From NCBI GenBank assembly GCA_002490425.1, contig DKTZ01000030.1, positions 22,714 to 86,713 on the forward strand: a stretch of DNA of 64,000 nt, in the 5' to 3' direction. Of this stretch, positions 27,972 through 35,533 are shown one piece after another. Made by a program: the position numbers and the translations under genes. The stretch is from Ruminococcaceae bacterium UBA7217. GTDB taxonomy: Bacteria; Bacillota; Clostridia; Oscillospirales; Acutalibacteraceae. Under the pieces are notes generated by a model, which was not told where the DNA came from, made no database searches, and saw only the letters and a list, made by a program, of their open reading frames with translations. Position 1 is the first letter of the stretch. Every line of letters begins with the position of its first letter.

Positions 27972-29690
27972 ATGAACGATATTAAATCATTATACTCTCT
28001 TTGGTGTGAAAAGGCGACTGCGGACAGCGACCTCATCCCCGAGCTTCAGAAAATTTCGGGCGATGACGACGCAATTCTTGACCGCTTTTATAAAAATCTT
28101 GAATTCGGCACTGCGGGACTTCGCGGCGTTATCGGCGCAGGCACAAACAGAATGAATGTTTATACCGTTAATCAGGCGACACAGGGCCTTGCTGATTATC
28201 TTAATGAGAACTTTGAAAATCCTTCTGTTGCTGTTGCTTACGATTCAAGAATTAAGTCCGATGTTTTTGCAAAAGAGGCGGCGTGTGTTCTTGCGGCAAA
28301 CGGAATAAAGGTTTATCTTTATCCTGAGCTTGTTCCCACGCCGATGCTCTCATTTGCGGTCAGAAGGCTCGGCTGTTCTTCGGGTATTATAATCACTGCT
28401 TCTCACAATCCGTCAAAATACAACGGATATAAGTGCTATGACCCCAACGGTTACCAGATGACCGATGAGGCTGCGGCAAAAACCTATGAATATATTCAGA
28501 AAACCGATATGTTCAGCGGTGTTAAAACAATGAGCTTTGACGACGCTCTCGCTGAGGATATGATTGACTTTATTGAAGATTGGCTTATGGATGAATTTTA
28601 CGAAAAGGTTCTTTCCGCAAGAGTTAATCCCGATGCTCTCAAAAAAGCAAATCTTAAGGTTATTTACACCCCTCTTAACGGCACAGGCAATAAGCCTGTA
28701 AGAAAGGTTCTTAAAAAAGCAGGCATTAAAGATGTAACTGTTGTTAAGGAGCAGGAAAAGCCCGACGGCAATTTCCCGACCTGTCCGTTTCCGAATCCCG
28801 AAATCCGTCAGGCATTTGAATGTGCAATTAAAACTGCCGAGGGAACTAACGCCGATTTACTTCTCGCAACCGACCCCGACTGCGACCGTGTGGGAATTGC
28901 AGTGCGTGACGGCGGCGAATATGTCTTGATGACAGGCAACGAGGTCGGCGCAATGCTTTGCGAGTATCTTCTCTCTTCACTCAAAGAGCAGGGTAAGCTT
29001 CCCGAAAATCCAATCGTTGTTAAAACAATAGTTACAACTCCTTTGGTTGAAACAATTGCCGCCGCCTACAAAGCACAGACAGCTGATTTGCTTACAGGCT
29101 TTAAGTACATAGGCGAGCTTGTAACAAACCTTGAAAAAAAGGATGAAACAGACCGTTTTATTGTAGGTATGGAGGAGTCCTACGGCTACCTTCGAGGTGC
29201 TCATGCAAGGGATAAGGATGCTGTAGTAGCTTCACTCCTTATTTGCGAAATGGCTTCATACTATAAACTCAAGGGCATTTCTCTTAAACAGTTTATGGAC
29301 GGCATTTACGAAAAATACGGTATGTATCTCAATACCGTTCTTAATTTCGGATTTGAGGGCGCTTCGGGAATGCAGAAAATGGCTGATATGATGGAAGATT
29401 TGAGAAATAATCCGCCTAAGGAAATTGCAGGAGCTGACGTTGTAAAAATGTCCGACTACAAACTCAGCGTTACTAAAGATACGGTAACAGGTGAGGAAAC
29501 CGAAATCAAGCTTCCGAAATCAAATGTACTTTCGTTTATTATGCCCGACAACAGCAAGGTAATTGTTCGCCCGTCAGGTACAGAACCTAAAATTAAGGTT
29601 TATATTACCGCCTGCGGAATTTCCCGTGCAGAGTCAACCGAAAAAACCGAAAGAATTGCCGACAGTATGTCAAAAATTCTCGGTGTATAA
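27972..29690 (+). CDS. Phospho-sugar mutase (phosphoglucomutase/phosphomannomutase)
   Basis: A 572-residue alpha-D-phosphohexomutase that interconverts hexose-1- and hexose-6-phosphates. The phosphoserine loop is TASHNPSKYNGYK near 141, the metal-binding loop DPDCDRVG near 302, the sugar loop GMEESYGYL near 400, and the phosphate loop RPSGTEPKIK near 530. Its length and the FGTAGLRG start place it in the PgcA/PGM2-like group used for glucose-1-phosphate in Gram-positives. GGAGGT precedes ATG 27972. Confidence 0.9.
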   Translation: MNDIKSLYSLWCEKATADSDLIPELQKISGDDDAILDRFYKNLEFGTAGLRGVIGAGTNRMNVYTVNQATQGLADYLNENFENPSVAVAYDSRIKSDVFAKEAACVLAANGIKVYLYPELVPTPMLSFAVRRLGCSSGIIITASHNPSKYNGYKCYDPNGYQMTDEAAAKTYEYIQKTDMFSGVKTMSFDDALAEDMIDFIEDWLMDEFYEKVLSARVNPDALKKANLKVIYTPLNGTGNKPVRKVLKKAGIKDVTVVKEQEKPDGNFPTCPFPNPEIRQAFECAIKTAEGTNADLLLATDPDCDRVGIAVRDGGEYVLMTGNEVGAMLCEYLLSSLKEQGKLPENPIVVKTIVTTPLVETIAAAYKAQTADLLTGFKYIGELVTNLEKKDETDRFIVGMEESYGYLRGAHARDKDAVVASLLICEMASYYKLKGISLKQFMDGIYEKYGMYLNTVLNFGFEGASGMQKMADMMEDLRNNPPKEIAGADVVKMSDYKLSVTKDTVTGEETEIKLPKSNVLSFIMPDNSKVIVRPSGTEPKIKVYITACGISRAESTEKTERIADSMSKILGV

Positions 29691-29714
29691 ATTAAGTATT
29701 CGGAAAGGAACAAA

Positions 29715-29864
29715 ATGGGCGAGCGGGAATTTTCCGTATATGCCGCCCGTGCTTACAAAGTTAAAATGAACAGAAATAAATTCGTGAAATTTACTGCAAT
29801 TTTTCTTGCGGTAATAATGGCACTCAGCACTGCTACAATAATTTTCCAAGTTTTGTTTGGATAA
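29715..29864 (+). CDS. Very small single-pass membrane protein
   Basis: A 49-codon open frame that begins MGEREFSVYAARAYKVKMN and has one hydrophobic helix at about 24-47 ending FQVLFG. GGAAAGGAAC lies just before the ATG and a strong terminator follows the stop by five bases. It starts 24 bases after the phosphomutase stop, so it is probably in the same transcript. No family is recognised. The combination of a good ribosome-binding site, a plausible helix and a flanking terminator argues for a real gene. Confidence 0.6.
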   Translation: MGEREFSVYAARAYKVKMNRNKFVKFTAIFLAVIMALSTATIIFQVLFG

Positions 29865-29868
29865 AGTT

Positions 29869-29901
29869 CGACCGCTCGGAAAAACTCCGGGCGGTTTTTT
29901 G
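29869..29901 (+). terminator. Rho-independent terminator
   Basis: ACCGCTCGG pairs with CCGGGCGGT (one wobble) around an A-rich loop, followed by six T. It ends the phosphomutase and small-protein transcript. Confidence 0.85.
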
Positions 29902-29962
29902 TTAATATTGATAAAAAAATGACGAATTTTGTAATTTTGTGTGTTTTTAACAAAAAAATAAG

Positions 29963-29990
29963 TTGACAATTTAATTATTTGTGATATAAT
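29963..29990 (+). promoter_or_regulatory. SigA-type promoter for the sigma factor gene
   Basis: Consensus TTGACA (29963-29968) and TATAAT (29985-29990) are 16 bases apart, about 28 bases before ATG 30018. Confidence 0.8.
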
Positions 29991-30017
29991 TTTCCTTATA
30001 AGTAGGTGAGTGCTTAT

Positions 30018-30581
30018 ATGAGCGGTAAGTCAATATTTGATTACAGTGACAATGAACTTGTAGCTCTTGCTGTAAGCGGTAATTCAGAGGCTTTTCCCGT
30101 TCTTTTGAAGCGTTATTCACACCGCATTTCTGAAAAGGCAAAAAGTTTTTGCTTTACTCAGGGCGTTGAAACGGACGATTTTTATCAGGAAGGCGTAATA
30201 GGCTTTTATTCTGCGATTTTTTCCTTTGACCTGTCTAAAAGCGACAATTTTTCAGCATTTGCGATGTCTCTCACCGAACAGGCTATGCAGCGTTATTATA
30301 ATTCTTTGAACAGAAAAAAGCATATTCCTCTTAAAAACTATGTCCAGATTGAAGATTTAACAGAGGTTGAGTCAAAAAATCTTTCTCCTGAGGATATGTT
30401 GATTTTAAAAGAACAGCAAAACGCTCTGCTTGATTCTCTTTCTGAATTTGAGCTTTCTGTTGCCAAGGCTTATCTTTTAGGCTTTTCAAGAAAGACGATT
30501 GCCCGGAATTTGGACTGTGATTTAAAGCAGATTGATAATGCTGTTCAGCGCATACGCCAAAAAATTAAAAAAGGTAAATAA
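30018..30581 (+). CDS. SigH-like RNA polymerase sigma factor
   Basis: A 187-residue sigma-70 family protein. Region 2 is seen in LVALAVSGNSEAFPVLLKRY, DDFYQEGVIGFYSAIFSFD and the FSAFAMSLTEQAMQRY stretch; a compact region 4 helix-turn-helix lies at the C-terminus (GFSRKTIARNLDCDLKQIDN). The order and length resemble SigH (Spo0H), which starts sporulation in Firmicutes, rather than ECF factors, but the sequence is divergent. ATG 30018 with AGGTGAG upstream is preferred over GTG 30006. Spore genes nearby fit but do not prove the role. Confidence 0.75.
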   Translation: MSGKSIFDYSDNELVALAVSGNSEAFPVLLKRYSHRISEKAKSFCFTQGVETDDFYQEGVIGFYSAIFSFDLSKSDNFSAFAMSLTEQAMQRYYNSLNRKKHIPLKNYVQIEDLTEVESKNLSPEDMLILKEQQNALLDSLSEFELSVAKAYLLGFSRKTIARNLDCDLKQIDNAVQRIRQKIKKGK

Positions 30582-30662
30582 GCCCTTGCCTTAGAGGAGC
30601 ATTTTTGGGTGCAGGCGGTGCAATTCCGCTCGGGGTAAAAAAATATTTAGCGAGGTAGCAAA

Positions 30663-30938
30663 ATGTACGAAGACAAGACCCTTACCTGCAAAGATTGCGG
30701 AAACGAATTTGTTTTTACTGCAGGTGAACAAGAATTTTATGCTGAGAAAGGTTTCGAGAATGAACCTCAGAGATGCAAAGAGTGCCGTATGGCACGCAAG
30801 AATGCAGCTCGCGGCGCAAGAGAGTATCATACAGCAGTATGCGCTTCTTGCGGCGGTGAAGCAAGAATTCCGTTCGAGCCCAAAGATGACAGACCTGTTT
30901 ATTGCAGCGATTGCTTTGCAAAAATGAAAGGTGAATAA
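30663..30938 (+). CDS. Small double zinc-ribbon protein
   Basis: A 91-residue soluble protein with four CxxC pairs: CKDC (9-12), CKEC (38-41), CASC (60-63) and CSDC (81-84), which make two zinc-binding modules. The first matches the small probable zinc-binding domain with EFVFTAGEQEFY and PQRCKECR. Related proteins are common in Clostridia; a role in nucleic acid binding is often assumed but not shown. The 70 bases upstream hold no clear promoter. A terminator follows. Confidence 0.78.
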   Translation: MYEDKTLTCKDCGNEFVFTAGEQEFYAEKGFENEPQRCKECRMARKNAARGAREYHTAVCASCGGEARIPFEPKDDRPVYCSDCFAKMKGE

Positions 30939-30946
30939 TCTTGACT

Positions 30947-30976
30947 GAAAAAGCACGGTTTATCCGTGCTTTTTCT
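30947..30976 (+). terminator. Terminator after the zinc-ribbon gene
   Basis: AAAAGCACGG and CCGTGCTTTT pair around a short TTTAT loop and are followed by further T. Confidence 0.85.
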
Positions 30977-31027
30977 TTTGTATATTTTTTTCATTTTCTG
31001 ACAAAATATTGTCGGGAGTGAAAATTT

Positions 31028-31381
31028 ATGATTTTTTTAAAAGCATTTTTAATCGGCGGAATAATATGTGTTATAGGTCAGCTTTTAATTGACCTTACAA
31101 AGCTTACACCTGCAAGAATACTTGTGACCTTTGTTGTCCTCGGCGTAATTTTAGGAGCACTCGGGCTCTACCAACCGATTGTCGAGTTCGCCGGTGCAGG
31201 GGCTACTGTACCTCTTACAGGCTTCGGTAATATGCTTGTACAGGGAACGCAAAAGGCAATAGCCGAAAAGGGTGCTCTCGGCATTTTAACAGGGCCGCTT
31301 TCCTCTGCGTCCGTGGGAATAACCGTTGCAATGATGAGCGGTCTTGCCGTCGCACTCGTCACAAAGCCAAAATCAAAATAG
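31028..31381 (+). CDS. spoVAE: Stage V sporulation protein AE
   Basis: A 117-residue membrane protein of the SpoVA complex, which moves dipicolinic acid into the forespore. It has about four hydrophobic segments and family motifs GLYQPIVEFAGAGATVPLTG and KGALGILTGPLSSASVGI. GGGAGTG lies eight bases before ATG 31028. In most spore formers it is in an operon with spoVAC and spoVAD; here neither is adjacent. A terminator follows directly, so this looks like a single-gene unit. Confidence 0.9.
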   Translation: MIFLKAFLIGGIICVIGQLLIDLTKLTPARILVTFVVLGVILGALGLYQPIVEFAGAGATVPLTGFGNMLVQGTQKAIAEKGALGILTGPLSSASVGITVAMMSGLAVALVTKPKSK

Positions 31382-31398
31382 AATATCAAGAAAAAAAT

Positions 31399-31424
31399 AA
31401 AGGGGCTCTTTTGAGTCCCTTTAG
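31399..31424. terminator. Terminator between converging genes
   Basis: AAAGGGGCTC pairs with GAGTCCCTTT around TTTT, with one internal mismatch. It lies between spoVAE on the plus strand and the small membrane protein on the minus strand. Confidence 0.75.
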
Positions 31425-31436
31425 CTTTTAGAAGAT

Positions 31437-31616
31437 TTAAGCAACCGTTTCGGAAATAAAGCTGTCGTCACAGCAGGAGCAGGAAACATAATTCTCAGCG
31501 TCGTTGCCGATAACAACTCTTTTACTGTCAACATATTTTTTAATTACAACGTAAGCGGCAAATGCGGCGCCTGCGATAAGTGCGAGAACAGCAATTACTT
31601 TTAAAGCCTTTTTCAT
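31437..31616 (-). CDS. Small single-pass membrane protein with Cys cluster
   Basis: A 59-residue protein with an N-terminal Lys-rich start, one membrane helix at about 5-24, and a short tail that carries a cysteine cluster (SCSCCDDSF). GGAGGAA lies five bases before ATG 31616; an upstream in-frame ATG overlaps this Shine-Dalgarno and is unlikely. No family is recognised. The tail cysteines could bind a metal or be a redox site, but this is a guess. Confidence 0.65.
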   Translation of the reverse strand: MKKALKVIAVLALIAGAAFAAYVVIKKYVDSKRVVIGNDAENYVSCSCCDDSFISETVA

Positions 31617-31705
31617 AAAAAATTCCTCCAAAAATTAATATGTAATTATTATATACAATTCTTTCAAAAAAGTCAATGAAAGAAATAAAAAAAGGTGAGT
31701 GCACA

Positions 31706-31736
31706 AAAAGAAAAATACCTCTGCAAAAAGCAGAGG
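31706..31736 (-). terminator. Terminator of rpsT
   Basis: On the minus strand CCTCTGC pairs exactly with GCAGAGG around TTTTT and is followed by a T-rich run. It lies 27 bases after the rpsT stop. Confidence 0.85.
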
Positions 31737-31762
31737 CACAAAACTTCCGAAACAATTATGAC

Positions 31763-32020
31763 TTACGCTTTGTTAAGCTTAGTCACGAGGGCGGACTTTT
31801 TACGAGCAGCGTTGTTTTTATGGATAAGGTTTTTAGCAGCAGCCTGGTCGATTTTCTTGACAGCAAGCTTTACAAGCTCTTCCTTATCGGCAGCGTTTGC
31901 TTCGATAGCAGCGTTAGCCTTTTTAATAGCAGTTTTAAGAGCTGAATTAGCTGACTTATTACGCTGTGCCTTTGTTTTGTTTACGAGAACACGCTTTTTA
32001 GCTGATTTAATATTGGGCAT
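31763..32020 (-). CDS. rpsT: 30S ribosomal protein S20
   Basis: An 85-residue, lysine- and alanine-rich protein that binds 16S rRNA. The start MPNIKSAKKRVLV, the middle SANSALKTAIKKA and the C-terminal KNLIHKNNAARKKSAL are all diagnostic. GGAGGTG precedes the start. Its promoter and terminator are both visible, so it is a single-gene unit divergent from gpr, as in many Firmicutes. Confidence 0.97.
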   Translation of the reverse strand: MPNIKSAKKRVLVNKTKAQRNKSANSALKTAIKKANAAIEANAADKEELVKLAVKKIDQAAAKNLIHKNNAARKKSALVTKLNKA

Positions 32021-32051
32021 TTGTCACACCTCCTTCGCATTTACGCTGTAT

Positions 32052-32080
32052 ATATTATCACGAATATAAATAAAAATCAA
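32052..32080 (-). promoter_or_regulatory. SigA-type promoter of rpsT
   Basis: On the minus strand TTGATT (32080-32075) and TAATAT (32057-32052) are 17 bases apart, about 32 bases before the rpsT start. Confidence 0.65.
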
Positions 32081-32148
32081 GTTTTTTTTTACAATTTGGA
32101 TACTATTTTTTCTTTTTGGAATAATAAAACGAAAAAGGAGGCAAAATT

Positions 32149-33021
32149 TTGAATTACAGAACCGATTTAGCGCTTGAAAAACAAGAACTTTTAGAAAATA
32201 AAGACCAGGACGGAATAAAGGTTACTCATTGGCGAAAAGAGAATGCGTTTGTTACGGAAATTGAGATATTAAACAGTGCAGGCGAAAAAGCCGTGGGGAA
32301 GCCGAAGGGAAAATACATTACAGTGGATATGCCTGAATTTTCACACGAGTCTGAATTACTTGACGGCAGACTTACCGCCATTTCGTCAATCATTCGTGAT
32401 TTACTGCCGAAAGAAAACGGCTCTGTACTCGTTGCAGGTCTCGGTAATGAAAATATAACACCCGATGCGTTAGGTCCTATGTGTGCAGAAAAGATTTTTG
32501 CTACAAGGCACATTAAAGACGAAATGAAAAAAGATTTAGAAATCAAGGATATTCGCTCTGTTGCGGCAGTTTCAACTGGAGTTTTAGGGCAAACAGGCAT
32601 TGAAACCGCAGAGTATATTAAATCTGTCGCAGATATTGTAAAGCCTGTGGCAATAATAACAGTTGACGCATTGGCGGCAAGACGTCTTTCAAGGCTCGGC
32701 AAGACTGTCCAAATTTCAAATACCGGAATAATTCCCGGGTCGGGAGTGGGCAACGCAAGAGCTGAAATAAACGAAAGCACAATGTCTGTTCCTGTTGTGT
32801 CAATCGGCGTTCCGACGGTTGTGGACGGCGTTACGCTTATTAATGATTTAACAGACCGAAATACAGACACAGAAAAAATTCCTCAGGAGCTTAAAGAAAC
32901 TATGGTAACGCCCGGTGATATTGACACGGTTATTGAGCGCGCGGCAAATCTTTTGGCTCTTGCAATAAACTGCGCATTACAACCTGAAATTTCTCCGTCT
33001 GTTTTTCTTTCCCTTTTTTAA
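32149..33021 (+). CDS. gpr: GPR germination protease
   Basis: A 290-residue aspartic-like protease that degrades small acid-soluble spore proteins during germination; a SASP gene lies 7 kb to the right. The N-terminus YRTDLALEKQELL is the usual autoprocessed propeptide, and motifs GLGNENITPDALGP, STGVLGQTGIET and VDALAARRLSRLGKTVQISN follow. Translation appears to start at TTG 32149 after AAGGAGG. It is followed by spoIIP, an order typical of Firmicutes. Confidence 0.94.
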   Translation: MNYRTDLALEKQELLENKDQDGIKVTHWRKENAFVTEIEILNSAGEKAVGKPKGKYITVDMPEFSHESELLDGRLTAISSIIRDLLPKENGSVLVAGLGNENITPDALGPMCAEKIFATRHIKDEMKKDLEIKDIRSVAAVSTGVLGQTGIETAEYIKSVADIVKPVAIITVDALAARRLSRLGKTVQISNTGIIPGSGVGNARAEINESTMSVPVVSIGVPTVVDGVTLINDLTDRNTDTEKIPQELKETMVTPGDIDTVIERAANLLALAINCALQPEISPSVFLSLF

Positions 33022-33031
33022 TATGAAGTTG

Positions 33032-33059
33032 TAATATCATTTTTTGACCGGCATATATT
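33032..33059 (+). promoter_or_regulatory. Possible SigE-type promoter before spoIIP
   Basis: TAATATC (33032-33038) and CATATATT (33052-33059) are 13 bases apart, close to the SigE consensus for mother-cell genes. SigE control of spoIIP is known in Bacillus. This is a visual match only. Confidence 0.35.
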
Positions 33060-33092
33060 TAACTGAAATATATTGTAAGGCGGTTACAACGT

Positions 33093-34187
33093 ATGAGAAG
33101 ACGGACAAGGCGGCGCAGAAGAAAAACTGTAAATTTAAATAAAATTGCTTTTTTTTGCTTAATTTTGTCAATAATTACTGTATGCGGAGTGTTCAGTGTT
33201 CCGCAAAGGGCCGTAAATAAATTAAATGAGAAAAATACTGATATTACAAAGCCTTCGGAATCCCAAACCGTAAAAATCGATTCCGAAATAAACAAAGGCG
33301 AAATAAAAAGTGTTTCATCCTTTTTGCCGAGCGGTTACAGTGATATTACAGATGCCGAAGCAAAGGCAAAAGAGCTTCTCTTAAATGCATCAAATGACGG
33401 AAAAATTATTTCCGAGGACTATTCGTCAAAGAATGCAACCTCTGCCATAGGCTCTCTCTATTTACGGAATACAACAAAAAACAGCAACATAAATATTGAA
33501 GCATATTTAAGAAAGAAAATATTTGCAAATATTGATAAAGATAAAAGCAAGCCTGTTGTTTTGGTTTATCATACTCACGCCTCGGAAAGCTATCAAATCA
33601 CTGAAAATGAGTTTTATTCAAATTCACTTGTTGCCGACAGCAGCACGCTCGGTATTGTAAGGGTAGGGGATGCTCTTTGCAATAAAATTGAAGCTTCAGG
33701 ATATGAGGTGATTCACGACAGAACGGTTTACGATACCTCATACAGCGGTGCTTTTGAACGCTCCCGTGAAAAAATATCCGATATATTAAGGGCAAATCCG
33801 TCAATTCAAATCGTAATTGATTTACACCGAGATTCAATAACACGAAAAGACGGCAGTAGAGTGAAAACCGTTACTGAAATCGACGGAAAAAAGATGGCGC
33901 AAATACAGATTATAACAGGCTGTGAGGAGGGAGCGGTTAAGAGCTTTCCAAATTGGGAGAAAAATCTTACCTTTGCCCTGCGACTTCAAAAAAACATTTC
34001 AGATACGTACCCTAATGCCGCAAGACCTCTTTTGTTCTGCGCACGGAAATATAATATGGATTTAGTGCCCTGCGCACTGAATATTGAAATAGGGACAGAC
34101 GCAAATACACTGCGTGAGGCGGTTTATTCAGCGGAAATACTCGGCAGTTCTATTTCAGAAATAATAAAGGAATGTGAAAAACAGTGA
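33093..34187 (+). CDS. spoIIP: Stage II sporulation protein P
   Basis: A 364-residue membrane-bound amidase/endopeptidase that works with SpoIID and SpoIIM in engulfment. It begins with an Arg-rich stretch of about 12 residues, a membrane helix at about 17-37, and an extracytoplasmic amidase_3-like domain. The zinc-site motifs VYHTHASESY near 155, and DLHRDSITR near 245 are clear. ATG 33093 is the first start. The stop overlaps a tiny membrane gene by four bases. Confidence 0.93.
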   Translation: MRRRTRRRRRKTVNLNKIAFFCLILSIITVCGVFSVPQRAVNKLNEKNTDITKPSESQTVKIDSEINKGEIKSVSSFLPSGYSDITDAEAKAKELLLNASNDGKIISEDYSSKNATSAIGSLYLRNTTKNSNINIEAYLRKKIFANIDKDKSKPVVLVYHTHASESYQITENEFYSNSLVADSSTLGIVRVGDALCNKIEASGYEVIHDRTVYDTSYSGAFERSREKISDILRANPSIQIVIDLHRDSITRKDGSRVKTVTEIDGKKMAQIQIITGCEEGAVKSFPNWEKNLTFALRLQKNISDTYPNAARPLLFCARKYNMDLVPCALNIEIGTDANTLREAVYSAEILGSSISEIIKECEKQ

Positions 34188-34309
34188 CAGAAACATACAA
34201 AATTTTAAAATACTATTTTATTACCGCAATACTTATAGTCTTGCTTACCTGCGGAATGTGCGGATTTTTCATAGCGAAAACTAACAGTGAATTTATGCTG
34301 TTCGGTTAG
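34184..34309 (+). CDS. Tiny single-pass membrane protein coupled to spoIIP
   Basis: A 41-codon open frame that begins at GTG 34184 and overlaps the spoIIP stop in the pattern GTGA. It encodes one hydrophobic helix at about 11-32 with a Cys-x-x-x-Cys (TCGMCGFF) and a short tail ending FMLFG. AAAGGAA lies about 12 bases upstream. No family is recognised. The overlap with spoIIP suggests coupled translation and a possible role in the engulfment membrane complex, which is inference from position only. Confidence 0.5.
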   Translation: MTETYKILKYYFITAILIVLLTCGMCGFFIAKTNSEFMLFG

Positions 34310-34329
34310 GATTATTACCGTTGTCCGTA

Positions 34330-34358
34330 TTGCAAAATGCCTGCGTTTAGTGTAAAAT
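34330..34358 (+). promoter_or_regulatory. SigA-type promoter of the YhaM-like gene
   Basis: TTGCAA (34330-34335) and TAAAAT (34353-34358) are 17 bases apart, about 38 bases before ATG 34397. Confidence 0.6.
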
Positions 34359-34396
34359 ATAAATAAACAAATTTTAATGAAATGCAGGTAATGTTT

Positions 34397-35359
34397 ATGA
34401 AATTTACGGATATAGGCAACGGTCAGGTTGAAGGCTTTGCTGTAGTTAAGCAGTGTGAGGTAAAGGCGGCTAAAAACGGCACAAGCTTCCTTGACCTTTT
34501 ACTTTCTGATAAGGACGGAGAGATTTTCGCAAAAATTTGGGATTACAGTCCGTCGCAGAGTACGCCTTTGGCGGCAGATATGCTCGTTAAAGTCAGAGGA
34601 AAACTGCAAAAGTACCGTGATAATGACCAGCTGATAATTGACAGAATCCGTCCTGCAACAAGCGAGGACGGCGTTTCTTTGGACGATTACGTAAAATCTG
34701 CCGATTATAAAGGCGAGGATATGCTCGGAAGCATAATTCAAACCGTTTCCGAATTTCACGATGAGGATTTAAAAAATCTTGTTCTTTATCTTTTAGAGAA
34801 AAATCGTGAAAAGCTCGTCTGCTTTCCTGCCGCATTTAAATTACATCACGCCATTCGGGGCGGACTTATGATGCATACTCTTTCAATAGTCAGGCTTTGT
34901 GAAGGTGTTTGCAGGGTTTACCCGTTTGTTAACCGTGAGCTTTTAATTTCAGGCGCAGTTCTTCACGATATTGCCAAAACAACGGAATTTCAAATCAGCG
35001 GAACGGGACTTGCCTCGGGATATACCGTTGAAGGTAACCTTATAGGACACCTTGTAAAGGGTGCAATGATGATTGCAAACGCCGCAGAGGAATTGGGCAC
35101 TGATAAAGAAAAATCACTTCTTTTACAGCATATGGTTATTTCGCACCACGGCGAACCCGAATTCGGCGCCGCAGTAAGACCTCTTTTCCTTGAGGCAGAG
35201 CTTCTTTCACAGCTTGATATGATGGACGCAACCGTTTACGAGATAATGGATGCCACGGGCAATATCAAGAAAGGCGAATTTACAAACAGGCTTTGGGCGC
35301 TTGACGACCGTAAATTCTATAAATACAACGAAGAATCCCTTGAGGTAAATCTTCTTTGA
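34397..35359 (+). CDS. YhaM-like 3'-5' exoribonuclease (OB fold + HD domain)
   Basis: A 320-residue protein with an N-terminal OB-fold nucleic-acid binding domain (to about 100; GTSFLDLLLSDKDGEI and VRGKLQKYRDNDQLII) and an HD-type metal-dependent hydrolase domain. HD-site motifs are HHAIRGGLMMHTLS near 150, VLHDIAKTTEF near 194 and ISHHG near 255. This is the layout of YhaM, which shortens RNA and single-stranded DNA. ATG 34397 has AGGT seven bases upstream; earlier in-frame ATGs lie at 34382 and 34391. Confidence 0.85.
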   Translation: MKFTDIGNGQVEGFAVVKQCEVKAAKNGTSFLDLLLSDKDGEIFAKIWDYSPSQSTPLAADMLVKVRGKLQKYRDNDQLIIDRIRPATSEDGVSLDDYVKSADYKGEDMLGSIIQTVSEFHDEDLKNLVLYLLEKNREKLVCFPAAFKLHHAIRGGLMMHTLSIVRLCEGVCRVYPFVNRELLISGAVLHDIAKTTEFQISGTGLASGYTVEGNLIGHLVKGAMMIANAAEELGTDKEKSLLLQHMVISHHGEPEFGAAVRPLFLEAELLSQLDMMDATVYEIMDATGNIKKGEFTNRLWALDDRKFYKYNEESLEVNLL

Positions 35360-35380
35360 TACATAAAAATGTAAAATAAT

Positions 35381-35437
35381 AGGCTTCCTTGTGTAAAGGG
35401 AGCTGTCTTTGCGTTAGCAAAGACTGAGGGATTGTTA
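35381..35437. repeat. Short interspersed repeat with hairpin
   Basis: GTCTTTGC and GCAAAGAC (35404-35423) form a perfect eight-base stem with a GTTA loop, flanked by AGGCTTCCTTGTGTAAAGGGAGCT in two parts and GACTGAGGGATTGTT. From memory the flanks are a common dispersed repeat in gut Clostridia. It lies between the exonuclease and the two-component system. Confidence 0.6.
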
Positions 35438-35466
35438 TATAATTTTAAAATAAACAATTTAATAAA

Positions 35467-35514
35467 TTCTTAAAAATTTACTCACTATCTTCTTAAAATA
35501 ATAAACAGTATAAT
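35467..35514 (+). promoter_or_regulatory. Promoter region of the two-component operon with direct repeats
   Basis: TATAAT lies at 35509-35514, but the -35 position has no good match. TTCTTAAAA occurs twice, at 35467-35475 and 35490-35498, 23 bases apart, the second overlapping the -35 region. Such repeats are typical of response-regulator binding and suggest autoregulation. Confidence 0.4.
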
Positions 35515-35533
35515 ATCGTCGGAGGTTGAAAAT

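Noticed and set aside
30582..30662. Possible riboswitch or structured leader before the double zinc-ribbon gene
   Set aside because: Only a four-base stem GCGG/CCGC was found and no known aptamer motif.
32226..32870. 214-codon minus-strand open frame
   Set aside because: Antisense to gpr, with no ribosome-binding site or family match.
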